DNA from: Chloroflexota bacterium
Lineage (GTDB): Bacteria > Chloroflexota > Dehalococcoidia > DSTF01 > JACRBR01
DNA length: 8,231 nt
NCBI GenBank assembly: GCA_025355835.1
Contig: JANXYW010000229.1
Location: 1 to 8,231, forward strand
Reading direction: 5' to 3'
Positions 1-5,851 of this stretch are shown in pieces. How positions within the stretch are numbered: position 1 is the first letter of the stretch; each line of letters begins with the position of its first letter. A model generated the notes under the pieces. It did not search any database and had not been told where the DNA came from. It saw only the letters and a list, made by a program, of their open reading frames with translations. The translations under genes were made by a program, and so were the position numbers.

Positions 1-103
1 GCGCGCACCGTCCGAAAGTCCGCCAGAAGCGAACCCGTATCTAAAAGGAGACATCCCTGAGGCAACTCCGGGATCGAAACGATAACAGATTCGTCACCAA
101 TTT

Positions 104-119
104 GCAATCTGTAGATTGC
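104..119. repeat. Short perfect hairpin after possible plus-strand gene end
   Basis: GCAATC and GATTGC pair around a TGTA loop (6-bp stem, 4-nt loop). It lies about 20 nt after the last candidate plus-strand stop (TAA at 83-85). No T-run follows on either strand, so it is not a standard intrinsic terminator. A rho-assisted 3' end or chance are both possible. Confidence 0.35.
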
Positions 120-135
120 CATAAAAGGGGTGAAA

Positions 136-170
136 GTTCGCAGTTTGCGGTTGACAGTTCACGGTTCGCC
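136..170. repeat. Degenerate heptamer array 1 (five GTT-NNNN units)
   Basis: Five consecutive 7-bp units all begin GTT: GTTCGCA at 136-142, GTTTGCG at 143-149, then units starting at 150, 157 and 164. The period is exact and only the last four bases of each unit vary. Related arrays lie at 414-441 and 3767-3808 in the opposite orientation. All three are intergenic. The units abut with no spacers, so this is not a CRISPR array. Confidence 0.75.
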
Positions 171-175
171 GCATC

Positions 176-367
176 GCCCGTGCTTGTCATCCTGAACGTA
201 GCGAGGGATCTTGCTCGGTCTGGCTTGGCGGCCCGTTTCTGTCGATGGCCGAGAAGTCGGGGGTCTGCGATCGAGGTGAGGTACGCGACTGATGCCACTG
301 CCGTGCGAGGCGAGGCACTCTTCCCGTGAGAAGAAGATCCCTCGCTACTACCAGGATGACAGCGGGC
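176..367. repeat. 192-bp inverted-repeat element (MITE- or REP-like)
   Basis: The left arm at 185-212 (begins TGTCATCCTG, ends GGGATCTT) is the reverse complement of the right arm at 334-361 at 25 of 28 positions. The three mismatches are adjacent (199-ish region against TAC at 349-351). Outside these arms GCCCG at 176-180 and CGGGC at 363-367 continue the pairing after a small gap. The 121-bp centre (213-333) has no credible ORF. This fits a non-autonomous palindromic repeat; I see no clear target-site duplication. Transcribed from the gene ending at 448, the folded arms could also protect or end that mRNA. Confidence 0.75.
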
Positions 368-413
368 TAACGCCTCCGGATGAAAGCGTTTCGGCAGGGG
401 CATCGATCCGCGT

Positions 414-441
414 GTCGAACTACGAACTACCCACGACGAAC
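414..441. repeat. Degenerate heptamer array 2 (four units)
   Basis: Four consecutive 7-bp units end in AAC or CAC: GTCGAAC at 414-420, TACGAAC at 421-427, a TACCCAC variant at 428-434 and GACGAAC at 435-441. Read on the minus strand they are GTT-type units like array 1. The array ends 6 bp before the stop codon of the gene at 448-903, so it sits in that gene's immediate 3' flank. Confidence 0.65.
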
Positions 442-447
442 TTGTTA

Positions 448-903
448 CTACCACTCGTCCTGCCTCGCTGGTCGCAGGATCGCGCGATCCGCCCACGTGC
501 TGAGGAGCGTGCTCGTGAGTGAGATGACGAGGGCGCCGAGGAACGCGGCCCAGAAGCCGTCGACTTTGAACGCCAGATCGAACAGACCGGCGATCCATGC
601 CGTGAGCGCGAGCATCAGCGTGTTGACGATGAGCGCGAAGAAGCCGAGCGTGGCGCAGGTGAGCGCGCACGACAGCATCGCGACGATCGGCTTGAGGAAT
701 GCGTTGACGGTGCCGAAGATGGCGGCGCCGAAGAGGAGCGCGGGCACGCTGTCGATATCGAATCCGCGGATAATCAGCGCGGAAAACCAGAGTGCGGCGA
801 CGTTGATGACGAAGCGAACGGCGAGCCCGAGCGCGCCGAAGGTTTCGGCCTCTGGGCTGTTGATCTGAACGAAGAAGACGCTGCCTTCGCGACCGAAGCG
901 CAC
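448..903 (-). CDS. Four-TM membrane protein of the PF04020 (phage holin 4_2 / DUF360) type
   Basis: This 151-aa protein has about four hydrophobic segments (roughly residues 26-45, 53-92 as one or two segments, 92-108 and 117-136). The stretch GFDIDSVPALLFGAAIFG followed by the NAFLKPI motif (residues 67-73) matches my memory of the family named mycobacterial 4-TMS phage holin (PF04020). Despite the name, most members are chromosomal inner-membrane proteins of unknown function. It starts with GTG at 903, 12 nt after the stop of 916-1296, with AGGAC nearby as a weak ribosome site, so the two genes are probably co-transcribed. The 25 residues before the first TM are longer than I expect for the family, and no better start lies between. 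No lysis genes are nearby, so a holin role is unlikely. Family call fairly sure, function unknown. Confidence 0.8.
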   Translation of the reverse strand: MRFGREGSVFFVQINSPEAETFGALGLAVRFVINVAALWFSALIIRGFDIDSVPALLFGAAIFGTVNAFLKPIVAMLSCALTCATLGFFALIVNTLMLALTAWIAGLFDLAFKVDGFWAAFLGALVISLTSTLLSTWADRAILRPARQDEW

Positions 904-915
904 GTGCTCGCCGTC

Positions 916-1296
916 CTAGCTTTTCTTGCTGCGGCGTAACTTCAGTTTGCGGAGCAGCCGCTTGTAACGCTGGTCGCGCGCGGCAACGTGTACCGCGGCC
1001 TCGATGTCGGCGGCCGTCAGCGATGCGAACGCCTGGCCGGCGCTCATGCCGCGCTTCGTCTTGCGCGTGATCGCGACCGCGGCCATCAATGTTGCTGCGC
1101 TGGACACGACGGCTACCGCGCCTGCGTACGCTTTGTAGTGGCCCTTCAACTCAGGGAACTTCGCCACCGCGCGGTGGGCGAGGTTCAGCGTGTGGTGCGT
1201 TTCCGCATCGACCGGCTCGCCTTCGGCGACCGCCTCCCAGTCGAAGTCATCTTCGATCTGGTCTGGGTGTCGTACGTCGTCTGCTTTCACTGCCAT
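916..1296 (-). CDS. Small single-TM hypothetical protein
   Basis: This 126-aa protein belongs to no family I recognise. Residues 1-32 are acidic (IEDDFDWE at 14-21). One hydrophobic segment follows at about 56-76 (AYAGAVAVVSSAATLMAAVAI), and the C-terminus is strongly basic (residues 109-126, ending LRRSKKS). The charge pattern suggests a membrane-anchored protein with its basic tail on the cytoplasmic side. The ATG at 1296 follows a strong GGGAGG Shine-Dalgarno about 8 nt upstream, which makes the gene credible. It lies 88 nt downstream of ribH and 12 nt upstream of the PF04020-type gene, so these two membrane proteins probably work together. There is no sign of a role in riboflavin synthesis beyond position. 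Confidence 0.75.
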   Translation of the reverse strand: MAVKADDVRHPDQIEDDFDWEAVAEGEPVDAETHHTLNLAHRAVAKFPELKGHYKAYAGAVAVVSSAATLMAAVAITRKTKRGMSAGQAFASLTAADIEAAVHVAARDQRYKRLLRKLKLRRSKKS

Positions 1297-1317
1297 GCGC
1301 CCGCCTCCCTTCGCGGA

Positions 1318-1338
1318 GCCCCCAACTGCCCTGGGGGC
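1318..1338 (-). terminator. GC-rich stem-loop between ribH and the small membrane gene; possible attenuator
   Basis: GCCCCCA at 1318-1324 pairs perfectly with TGGGGGC at 1332-1338 around a 7-nt loop. On the minus strand it lies in the 88-nt gap after the ribH stop (1385) and just before the GGGAGG ribosome site of the next gene. No U-tract follows, so it is not a textbook intrinsic terminator. It could pause or partly end transcription, or stabilise the ribH 3' end. Confidence 0.4.
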
Positions 1339-1384
1339 GTGGCCGCACGTCTATACGCTGGTTCGTTTCGCGGCGCCGGTTCGA

Positions 1385-1867
1385 TCAACCTTCGGAGACG
1401 CGCCGCATCGTGTGTACCATCTCGATCGCCGTCAGCGCCGCGTCACGGCCTTTGTGGCCCGCGCTGCCGCCGACGCGATCCATCGCCTGTTCTTCATTAT
1501 CCGTCGTCAGCACGCCGAAAATAACCGGAACGCCCGTGTCCAGTGCTGCTCGCTGTAGACCGCTCGCCGTCTCCGACGACACGAACTCGAAGTGCGGCGT
1601 GTCGCCTCGAATAACTGCGCCCAAACACACGACGGCGTCGAATCGCCCGCTGGCGGCGAGCTGCTTCGCGACGATCGGCAGCTCGAAACACCCCGGCACT
1701 TCGACCTCGGTCAGTGTGTCGAGATCGAGGCCGCGTGCGCCGAACTCCTCACGACAGCCATCGTACAGCTTGCTTGTTACGTGCGCGTTAAAGCGCGCCA
1801 CGACCACTGCCAGCCGCAGGCCGGCCGCATCGAGCCCGCCTTCGAAGCTGAGTCCGCCCTTTGTCAA
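1385..1867 (-). CDS. ribH: 6,7-dimethyl-8-ribityllumazine synthase
   Basis: RibH condenses 5-amino-6-ribitylaminouracil with 3,4-dihydroxy-2-butanone 4-phosphate to give the lumazine precursor of riboflavin, normally as a cytosolic pentamer or 60-mer. The 160 residues are the usual length. Visible hallmarks are VVARFN (22-27, substrate loop), EVPGCFELP (56-64), and LGAVIRGDTPHFEFV (82-96) with the catalytic-type His92. The later FGVLTTDNEEQA (117-128) and the HKGRDAA stretch (phosphate-binding Arg) are also typical. The start is TTG at 1867: GGAGG lies 4 nt upstream, and the reading frame has no nearby ATG that keeps the N-terminus. ribE uses the same strong-SD/TTG arrangement. The gene follows the PEP-utilizing gene after 120 nt, a wider gap than usual in an operon, so it may also have its own promoter; I could not identify a good one. 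Confidence 0.96.
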   Translation of the reverse strand: MTKGGLSFEGGLDAAGLRLAVVVARFNAHVTSKLYDGCREEFGARGLDLDTLTEVEVPGCFELPIVAKQLAASGRFDAVVCLGAVIRGDTPHFEFVSSETASGLQRAALDTGVPVIFGVLTTDNEEQAMDRVGGSAGHKGRDAALTAIEMVHTMRRVSEG

Positions 1868-1987
1868 CGATCCTCCCGGGATGCGGTCAATCTACCGAAT
1901 CCGGCACCTTCATCATCGCGCGACAGGCGCGCGAGCAACATGGTACGTATGGACTATCTTCCACGCTGGCCACGAGACCGTTTGGAA

Positions 1988-3724
1988 TTATGTCAGGATG
2001 CGGACGACGCCGGCGTCTCCATCCACTTCGATACGCTGGCCGTCCCGAATGACCCGCGTCGCGTTGCCGGTGGCCACGACCGCCGGAATGCCGTACTCGC
2101 GCGCGATGATTGCCGGGTGCGAAAGGACGCCGCCGGTATCCGTCACCAGTGCACTCACCTTCGTGAAGAGGATCGACCACACGGGCGACGTGATTGGGCA
2201 GACCAACACGTCATCCGCCTGCAGCTTGTCGAACTCGTGTTCGCCCATCACGATACGCGCGATGCCGGTGCGCTTGCCCTTTGCGGCCGCGCGACCGTGG
2301 ATCTCCAGTGCGCCGACTGCTGCATGCACGCTGCTTGTCTCCGCCTCGAAGACCTTTTCCTGCACGTACATCATCACTTCCATCACTTCGCGCGCCTCAC
2401 GCGGCAGGACGCTCAGAGGCGGCGCCGGCGGCTCATCGCCGTAGGAGGCGGGAGGGTCGAATGCTTCGGCGGCTGCAAACGCTGCGCGTCGATCGATGAC
2501 ACGTTCCGCGAACGCTTCCGTAGCGACCCGCAGCGCAGCGATCGCCTCGTCCCAGCGGAGAAAGAACACGTCGTCGAGCTGCGCGATGGAATCGGACGCG
2601 ACGAGCCGCCTCGCTGTTTCCAACGCCGCGAAGCGGCAAAGCGCGAAGGGAACGCTGATCGTATAGAACTCGTTGTCTTCTCGCACCGGATAGACGCGTT
2701 CGGCTTCCGCGAGGAGTGCCAGAAACTCTTCGCGGCGACCGTCATCGGGCAGCGCGGCAAGCGCTTGTCCTGTCGCCGCCGCGCGTGCGCGCGCGAGCGC
2801 CTCCTGCTCGGCCCGCATATCCGACGGGCGGCGCAGTTGATCTTGTAACAGCTGCCCTACGAGTTGCGGCGTCTCCCCGAGCGTCGGTTCAACAACCTCG
2901 TAGCGCATGGCACGACAACCATATTCGGCCATGTACTGGTCGAACTGCGCGGCCGCCGTTCCGCCGGCGCGCGAGATGATCGATGGCACATCATTGGGCC
3001 GTGCCTGTAGCAGTGCGGCCCGCAACGTGTCATCGCCACGGAGGTGGTCGGCGAGATGTGCGAGCGCGGCCGCGGGCGCGCTGGACGCTTCCGAGAGACC
3101 AGACAACAACGACAAGCTTTGTAGGTCGCCGTAGCCCAGGTGGTCGCGGCAGAAGAATGCGAGCCGCGCTAACGGGAATCCATTGCCGCCGCTGAGGTAG
3201 AAGTGGACGTCGAACGCCTCAAATAGCCATGTGCGCAGCAATTCCAGATGAATGGCCAAGTCGCTGTTCGTGAGCGCCGCGAGGTCGATCGCCCGCCACC
3301 GTGCGATGTCCGTGATAAAGCGCGGCCGCCATTCGTCGAACCACCGGTCGATGAGCTGCCGATCGAGCCGCTCGGCCCTCGCCTTCTTGCACACCGCCAG
3401 ACGTTTTCGAAACGCAGGATGCAGCCGCAGAGCGAGCCATAACACGGCCTTAGGCGGCATGCGCCCGGCGCCGCCATTTGGCGCGCCGAATGGCTTCAGG
3501 TGGTTGTAGACGTAGCCGCGGATCTCCGCGTACTCGAGCGCCTCGATGAGCAGTCCAAAGTCCGCGAAGACCTTGCGGAAGGACGTGTCTACGCCATCGA
3601 CGAACAGGCTCGACCCCATCGGAGTCAGCGGCCGTGGGTTATGGCTCGCCTCGCGCTGCCAGTAGCCGGAAGGAATCGGCTGCTGTTCGTCCGTTAGTCC
3701 AGGCGTGCTGGTGGTTGATGTCAT
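1988..3724 (-). CDS. PEP-utilizing enzyme: swivelling His-domain protein lacking the ATP-grasp domain
   Basis: This 578-aa protein ends in a PEP synthase/pyruvate phosphate dikinase swivelling domain (about 485-578). The phosphohistidine motif is TGGVLSHPAIIAREYGIP with the expected catalytic His536. The long helical N-terminal part (1-480) begins with YWQREASHNPRPLTPMG (about 21-37) and resembles the middle region of PEP synthase-like proteins such as rifampicin phosphotransferase and the alpha subunit of phenylphosphate synthase. The N-terminal ATP-grasp (PPDK_N) domain that phosphorylates this His is missing. As known for phenylphosphate synthase, it could be encoded separately; none is in the window. 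The ATG at 3724 has no good Shine-Dalgarno; TACGCT 9 nt upstream could be a -10 box. The gene sits between ribBA and ribH, and only 45 of its first 60 codons end in G/C against 54 in ribE, hinting at later insertion. Substrate unknown. Confidence 0.85.
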   Translation of the reverse strand: MTSTTSTPGLTDEQQPIPSGYWQREASHNPRPLTPMGSSLFVDGVDTSFRKVFADFGLLIEALEYAEIRGYVYNHLKPFGAPNGGAGRMPPKAVLWLALRLHPAFRKRLAVCKKARAERLDRQLIDRWFDEWRPRFITDIARWRAIDLAALTNSDLAIHLELLRTWLFEAFDVHFYLSGGNGFPLARLAFFCRDHLGYGDLQSLSLLSGLSEASSAPAAALAHLADHLRGDDTLRAALLQARPNDVPSIISRAGGTAAAQFDQYMAEYGCRAMRYEVVEPTLGETPQLVGQLLQDQLRRPSDMRAEQEALARARAAATGQALAALPDDGRREEFLALLAEAERVYPVREDNEFYTISVPFALCRFAALETARRLVASDSIAQLDDVFFLRWDEAIAALRVATEAFAERVIDRRAAFAAAEAFDPPASYGDEPPAPPLSVLPREAREVMEVMMYVQEKVFEAETSSVHAAVGALEIHGRAAAKGKRTGIARIVMGEHEFDKLQADDVLVCPITSPVWSILFTKVSALVTDTGGVLSHPAIIAREYGIPAVVATGNATRVIRDGQRIEVDGDAGVVRILT

Positions 3725-3766
3725 AGTATGGAGAGCGTATTCCGCGAAGCATATCCGCGCTAGCGA

Positions 3767-3808
3767 GGAGAACCACCAACTACAAACTACGAACCACCAA
3801 CTGCCGAC
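3767..3808. repeat. Degenerate heptamer array 3 (six units)
   Basis: Six consecutive 7-bp units end in AAC or GAC: GGAGAAC at 3767-3773, CACCAAC at 3774-3780, then TACAAAC, TACGAAC, CACCAAC and TGCCGAC, ending at 3808. The array fills the gap between the ribBA stop (3817-3819) and the start of the PEP-utilizing gene (3724). On the minus strand the units read GTTGGTG or GTTCGTA, the same GTT-NNNN family as arrays 1 and 2. Confidence 0.75.
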
Positions 3809-3816
3809 TCCCCCAC

Positions 3817-5061
3817 CTACCCCATCAAGTGCCCCATCTTGGTGCGCTTGGTTTCGAGGTAGCGGACGTTGTGTTCGTTTGGCGTTGCGTGAACGGGAAC
3901 GCGCTCGACGACGTGCAGGCCGTAGCCTTCGAGGCCGGCGCGCTTCTCCGGATTGTTCGTCAGCAGACGCAGCTTCGAGAGGCCCAGATCGACGAGAATC
4001 TGCATGCCGATGCCGTAGTCGCGGCGGTCGGCAGGGAAGCCGAGCGCTTCGTTCGCTTCGACCGTGTCCATGCCGCCATCTTGCAGCTTGTACGCCTTGA
4101 TCTTGTTGTGCAGGCCGATACCGCGCCCCTCTTGCCGCATGTAGACGATGACGCCCCTGCCTGCCTCGGCGATCATCTTCATCGCCATCTGCAGTTGTTC
4201 GCCGCAGTCGCAGCGCCGCGATCCGAAGACATCGCCTGTGACGCACTGGCTGTGCACGCGCACGAGCGTCGGCTCGTCCGTCGCGACGTCGCCATACACG
4301 AGCGCGATGTGCTCATCCGGGTCGGTGATCGCGCGATACGCGACGCACTCCCACTCGCCGTACTCCGTCGGCAGCTTCGTTTCGGTGACGCGGCGCACAA
4401 GCTTCTCCTTGTGCATGCGGTACTCGATGAGCTGCGTGACGCTGATGATCTTCAGGTTGTGGCGCTTGGCAAAGCGCTTGAGTTGCGGCAGGCGCGACAT
4501 CGTGCCGTCCTGGTTCATCACTTCGCAGAGCACGCCCGCGGGATACAGCCCCGCCATCTTGCAGAGATCGACGGTGGCTTCCGTCTGGCCGGCGCGCACC
4601 AGCACGCCGCCCTCGCGAGCGCGCAGCGGGAACACGTGGCCGGGCATCACGAGGTCGACGGGGCGGGTCTTCGGGTCGATGAGCACCTGCGTTGTGTGGG
4701 CGCGATCCGCGGCCGAGATGCCCGTCGTGACTCCGGCGCGCGCTTCGACGGACACCGAGAACGGCGTGCCGAACTGGGAGTCGTTGTGGTTCACCATCAT
4801 CGGGATGCGGAGCTGCTCGAGCCGCTCTTGCGTCATCGGCACGCAGATCAGGCCGCGACCGTAGCGCGCCATGAAGTTGATCGCTTCTGGCGTGGCGAAC
4901 TGCGCCGCGATCGTCAGGTCGCCTTCGTTCTCGCGATCTTCGTCGTCGATGATGATGACGAAGCGACCGTTACGGAACTCGTCGATCGCTTCCTCGATCG
5001 TGGCGAGACCCTTCGCGCGGCGAACTTCCTTCTCGGATATCTGCGGCAGTTCGGGTTGCAT
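3817..5061 (-). CDS. ribBA: Bifunctional 3,4-dihydroxy-2-butanone 4-phosphate synthase / GTP cyclohydrolase II
   Basis: This 414-aa fusion makes both riboflavin precursors. Residues about 16-212 are the RibB domain, which converts ribulose 5-phosphate to DHBP and formate: DDEDRENEGDL (39-49) carries the acidic Mg2+ site, followed by TTGISAADR (112-120) and PGHVFPL (140-146) with His142. Residues about 213-414 are the RibA domain, which opens GTP and releases formate and pyrophosphate: Cys273, Cys284 and Cys286 (in GSRRCDCGEQ) bind Zn2+, and RQEGRGIGL (309-317) is the signature loop. All key residues are present and the length is typical. The ATG at 5061 is preferred to GTG at 5076 because GGTGAGG, which includes that GTG, is its ribosome site 6 nt upstream. 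It follows ribE after 29 nt, clearly in one operon. Its 3' end abuts heptamer array 3. Confidence 0.97.
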   Translation of the reverse strand: MQPELPQISEKEVRRAKGLATIEEAIDEFRNGRFVIIIDDEDRENEGDLTIAAQFATPEAINFMARYGRGLICVPMTQERLEQLRIPMMVNHNDSQFGTPFSVSVEARAGVTTGISAADRAHTTQVLIDPKTRPVDLVMPGHVFPLRAREGGVLVRAGQTEATVDLCKMAGLYPAGVLCEVMNQDGTMSRLPQLKRFAKRHNLKIISVTQLIEYRMHKEKLVRRVTETKLPTEYGEWECVAYRAITDPDEHIALVYGDVATDEPTLVRVHSQCVTGDVFGSRRCDCGEQLQMAMKMIAEAGRGVIVYMRQEGRGIGLHNKIKAYKLQDGGMDTVEANEALGFPADRRDYGIGMQILVDLGLSKLRLLTNNPEKRAGLEGYGLHVVERVPVHATPNEHNVRYLETKRTKMGHLMG

Positions 5062-5090
5062 ATGGATCCTCACCACTGTTCTGGAAACGA

Positions 5091-5693
5091 CTACGGCGTT
5101 GCGGCCGCGATGGCGCCGCGATCTTCGAGCATTGCTTCCACGTAGCGGGCGAAGATATCGCTTTCGAGATTGACGCGATCGCCCGGGCCTTTGGTGTGCA
5201 GATTCGTGTGATCCTGCGTGTATTGCACCAGCGACACCGAGAACGAATGGTCGTCCTTCGCCATCACAGTGAGGCTGATGCCATCGATGGCGACCGGACC
5301 CTTCATCACGATGTAGCGCAGAATCGCCGGCGTTGCATTAACGCGCAGGATGATCGCGTCGGCCTCGGGTGTGAAGGAATCGATGGTGCCCGTCTCCTCG
5401 ACGACGCCGCGGACGAGATGGCCGCTGATGCGGCCGGCGAGCTGGAGCGATCGTTCGAGGTTCACGAGATCGCCCGCCTTGAGGTCGCCGAGGTTGCTGC
5501 GGCGGTACGTCTCCGGCATGACGTTGGCGATGAAGCCTTCTTCGTCGAAGTACTTGGCCGTGAGGTCGACGCCGTTGACGGAGATGCTGTCGCCGAGGTT
5601 CGTGCCCCAGAGCACGATCTTCGCTTTGATAGCGATCTCGCCTTCGACGTTGCTGCTGATCGTGCCGAGCTCTTCGATGATGCCGGTGAACAA
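5091..5693 (-). CDS. ribE: Riboflavin synthase (alpha type) with atypical active-site residues
   Basis: RibE dismutates two 6,7-dimethyl-8-ribityllumazine molecules to riboflavin and 5-amino-6-ribitylaminouracil, normally as a trimer of two-barrel subunits. The 200 residues show the duplicated fold: MFTGIIEE at the N-terminus, barrel 1 with SVNGVDLTA (38-46) and METYRRSNLGDL-like MPETYRRSNLGDLKAGD (59-75), barrel 2 with KGPVAIDGISLTV (131-143) and VNLESDI near the end. Two positions are unusual: the Cys of the normal NG(C/x)CLTV motif is Asp43, and in the normal GGHxxxGHV motif His92 is kept but the second His is Val97. I checked both codons (GAC, GTC). The start is TTG at 5693 with GGAGGA 4 nt upstream and the conserved MFTGI right after it. 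It is the first gene of the operon, behind the promoter and palindrome at 5709-5751. It could be a variant enzyme or a lumazine/flavin-binding relative; as the only copy here I favour enzyme. Confidence 0.92.
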   Translation of the reverse strand: MFTGIIEELGTISSNVEGEIAIKAKIVLWGTNLGDSISVNGVDLTAKYFDEEGFIANVMPETYRRSNLGDLKAGDLVNLERSLQLAGRISGHLVRGVVEETGTIDSFTPEADAIILRVNATPAILRYIVMKGPVAIDGISLTVMAKDDHSFSVSLVQYTQDHTNLHTKGPGDRVNLESDIFARYVEAMLEDRGAIAAATP

Positions 5694-5708
5694 CGTTTCC
5701 TCCGAGCG

Positions 5709-5741
5709 GGGGACTTGGTGTCACCTTAACACTAAGTCCCC
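5709..5741. promoter_or_regulatory. 33-bp interrupted palindrome over the ribE promoter; probable operator
   Basis: GGGGACTTGGTGT at 5709-5721 is the reverse complement of ACACTAAGTCCCC at 5729-5741 at 12 of 13 positions, around a 7-nt spacer. It covers the spacer and the -10 box of the ribE promoter and ends 5 bp upstream of the ribE Shine-Dalgarno. No T-run follows on either strand, and transcription from the proposed promoter would start inside it, so a dimeric repressor site is likelier than a terminator or riboswitch. The factor is unknown. Confidence 0.65.
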
Positions 5742-5751
5742 ATAGCGTCAA
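5723..5751 (-). promoter_or_regulatory. Sigma70-type promoter of the ribE-ribBA operon
   Basis: On the minus strand TTGACG (5751-5746) matches the -35 consensus at five of six positions. An exact 17-nt spacer separates it from TAAGGT (5728-5723), which keeps the key T, A and final T of the -10. Transcription would begin near 5716, giving a leader of about 20 nt with the GGAGGA site and the TTG start. Such a short leader leaves no room for an FMN riboswitch. Confidence 0.6.
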
Positions 5752-5755
5752 TCGT

Positions 5756-5770
5756 TTAGGCTGAGGCTAA
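5756..5770. promoter_or_regulatory. 15-bp quasi-palindrome just upstream of the ribE -35
   Basis: TTAGGCTGAGGCTAA is symmetric except at one G/G pair and its centre. It ends 5 bp upstream of the -35 box of the ribE promoter, where an activator or a second repressor dimer could bind. It is short and could be chance. Confidence 0.25.
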
Positions 5771-5831
5771 CGAAATCGCAGCCGCAGGCCGCGAGATTAC
5801 GAAATGCGTCACTATCGGCTGAATCGCCAGG

Positions 5832-5846
5832 CGCGCCAAAGGCGCG
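5832..5846. repeat. Perfect 6-bp inverted repeat upstream of the cassette
   Basis: CGCGCC and GGCGCG flank an AAA centre. It falls where the -35 of the proposed plus-strand promoter should be. An autoregulatory operator, common for toxin-antitoxin-like pairs, is possible, but GC-rich inverted repeats of this size arise by chance. Confidence 0.3.
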
Positions 5847-5851
5847 GATCA

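Larger units (their letters stand above)
1..447. other. Repeat-rich intergenic region, no convincing gene
   Basis: This stretch lies downstream of the minus-strand gene ending at 448. I see no frame with a start, a Shine-Dalgarno site and protein-like composition. Three plus-strand frames are open from base 1 to nearby stops (TAA at 42-44, TGA at 58-60, TAA at 83-85), so the tail of a plus-strand gene may enter here, but I cannot say in which frame. The rest holds a short hairpin, two heptamer arrays and a large inverted repeat, listed separately. The long open frame on the minus strand across 41-670 runs through these repeats and the next gene, and looks like a GC-rich shadow. Confidence 0.7.

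Noticed and set aside
2..85. C-terminal end of a plus-strand gene entering the window
   Set aside because: All three plus frames are open from the edge and stop at 44, 60 or 85; none has enough length or motif to choose between them.
136..170. CRISPR-like array
   Set aside because: Units are 7 bp, abutting and degenerate, with no spacers and no cas genes.
448..903. Prophage holin
   Set aside because: The PF04020 name suggests a holin, but no lysin, phage structural or integrase gene is nearby, and most family members are chromosomal membrane proteins.
1864..1941. 25-codon minus-strand ORF whose TGA overlaps the ribH TTG start (possible leader peptide)
   Set aside because: Its ATG has no ribosome site within reach and the peptide has no recognisable feature; the overlap may be chance.
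1592..5145. Long open frames on the plus strand opposite ribH, the PEP-utilizing gene and ribBA (for example 1592-2848 and 3829-5145)
   Set aside because: They lie antisense to genes with clear family motifs, are rich in Arg/His/Ala/Asp as expected for reverse frames of GC-rich genes, and show no recognisable domain.
5709..5741. Intrinsic terminator made by the palindrome
   Set aside because: No T-run follows on either strand, and it overlaps a good promoter directly upstream of ribE.
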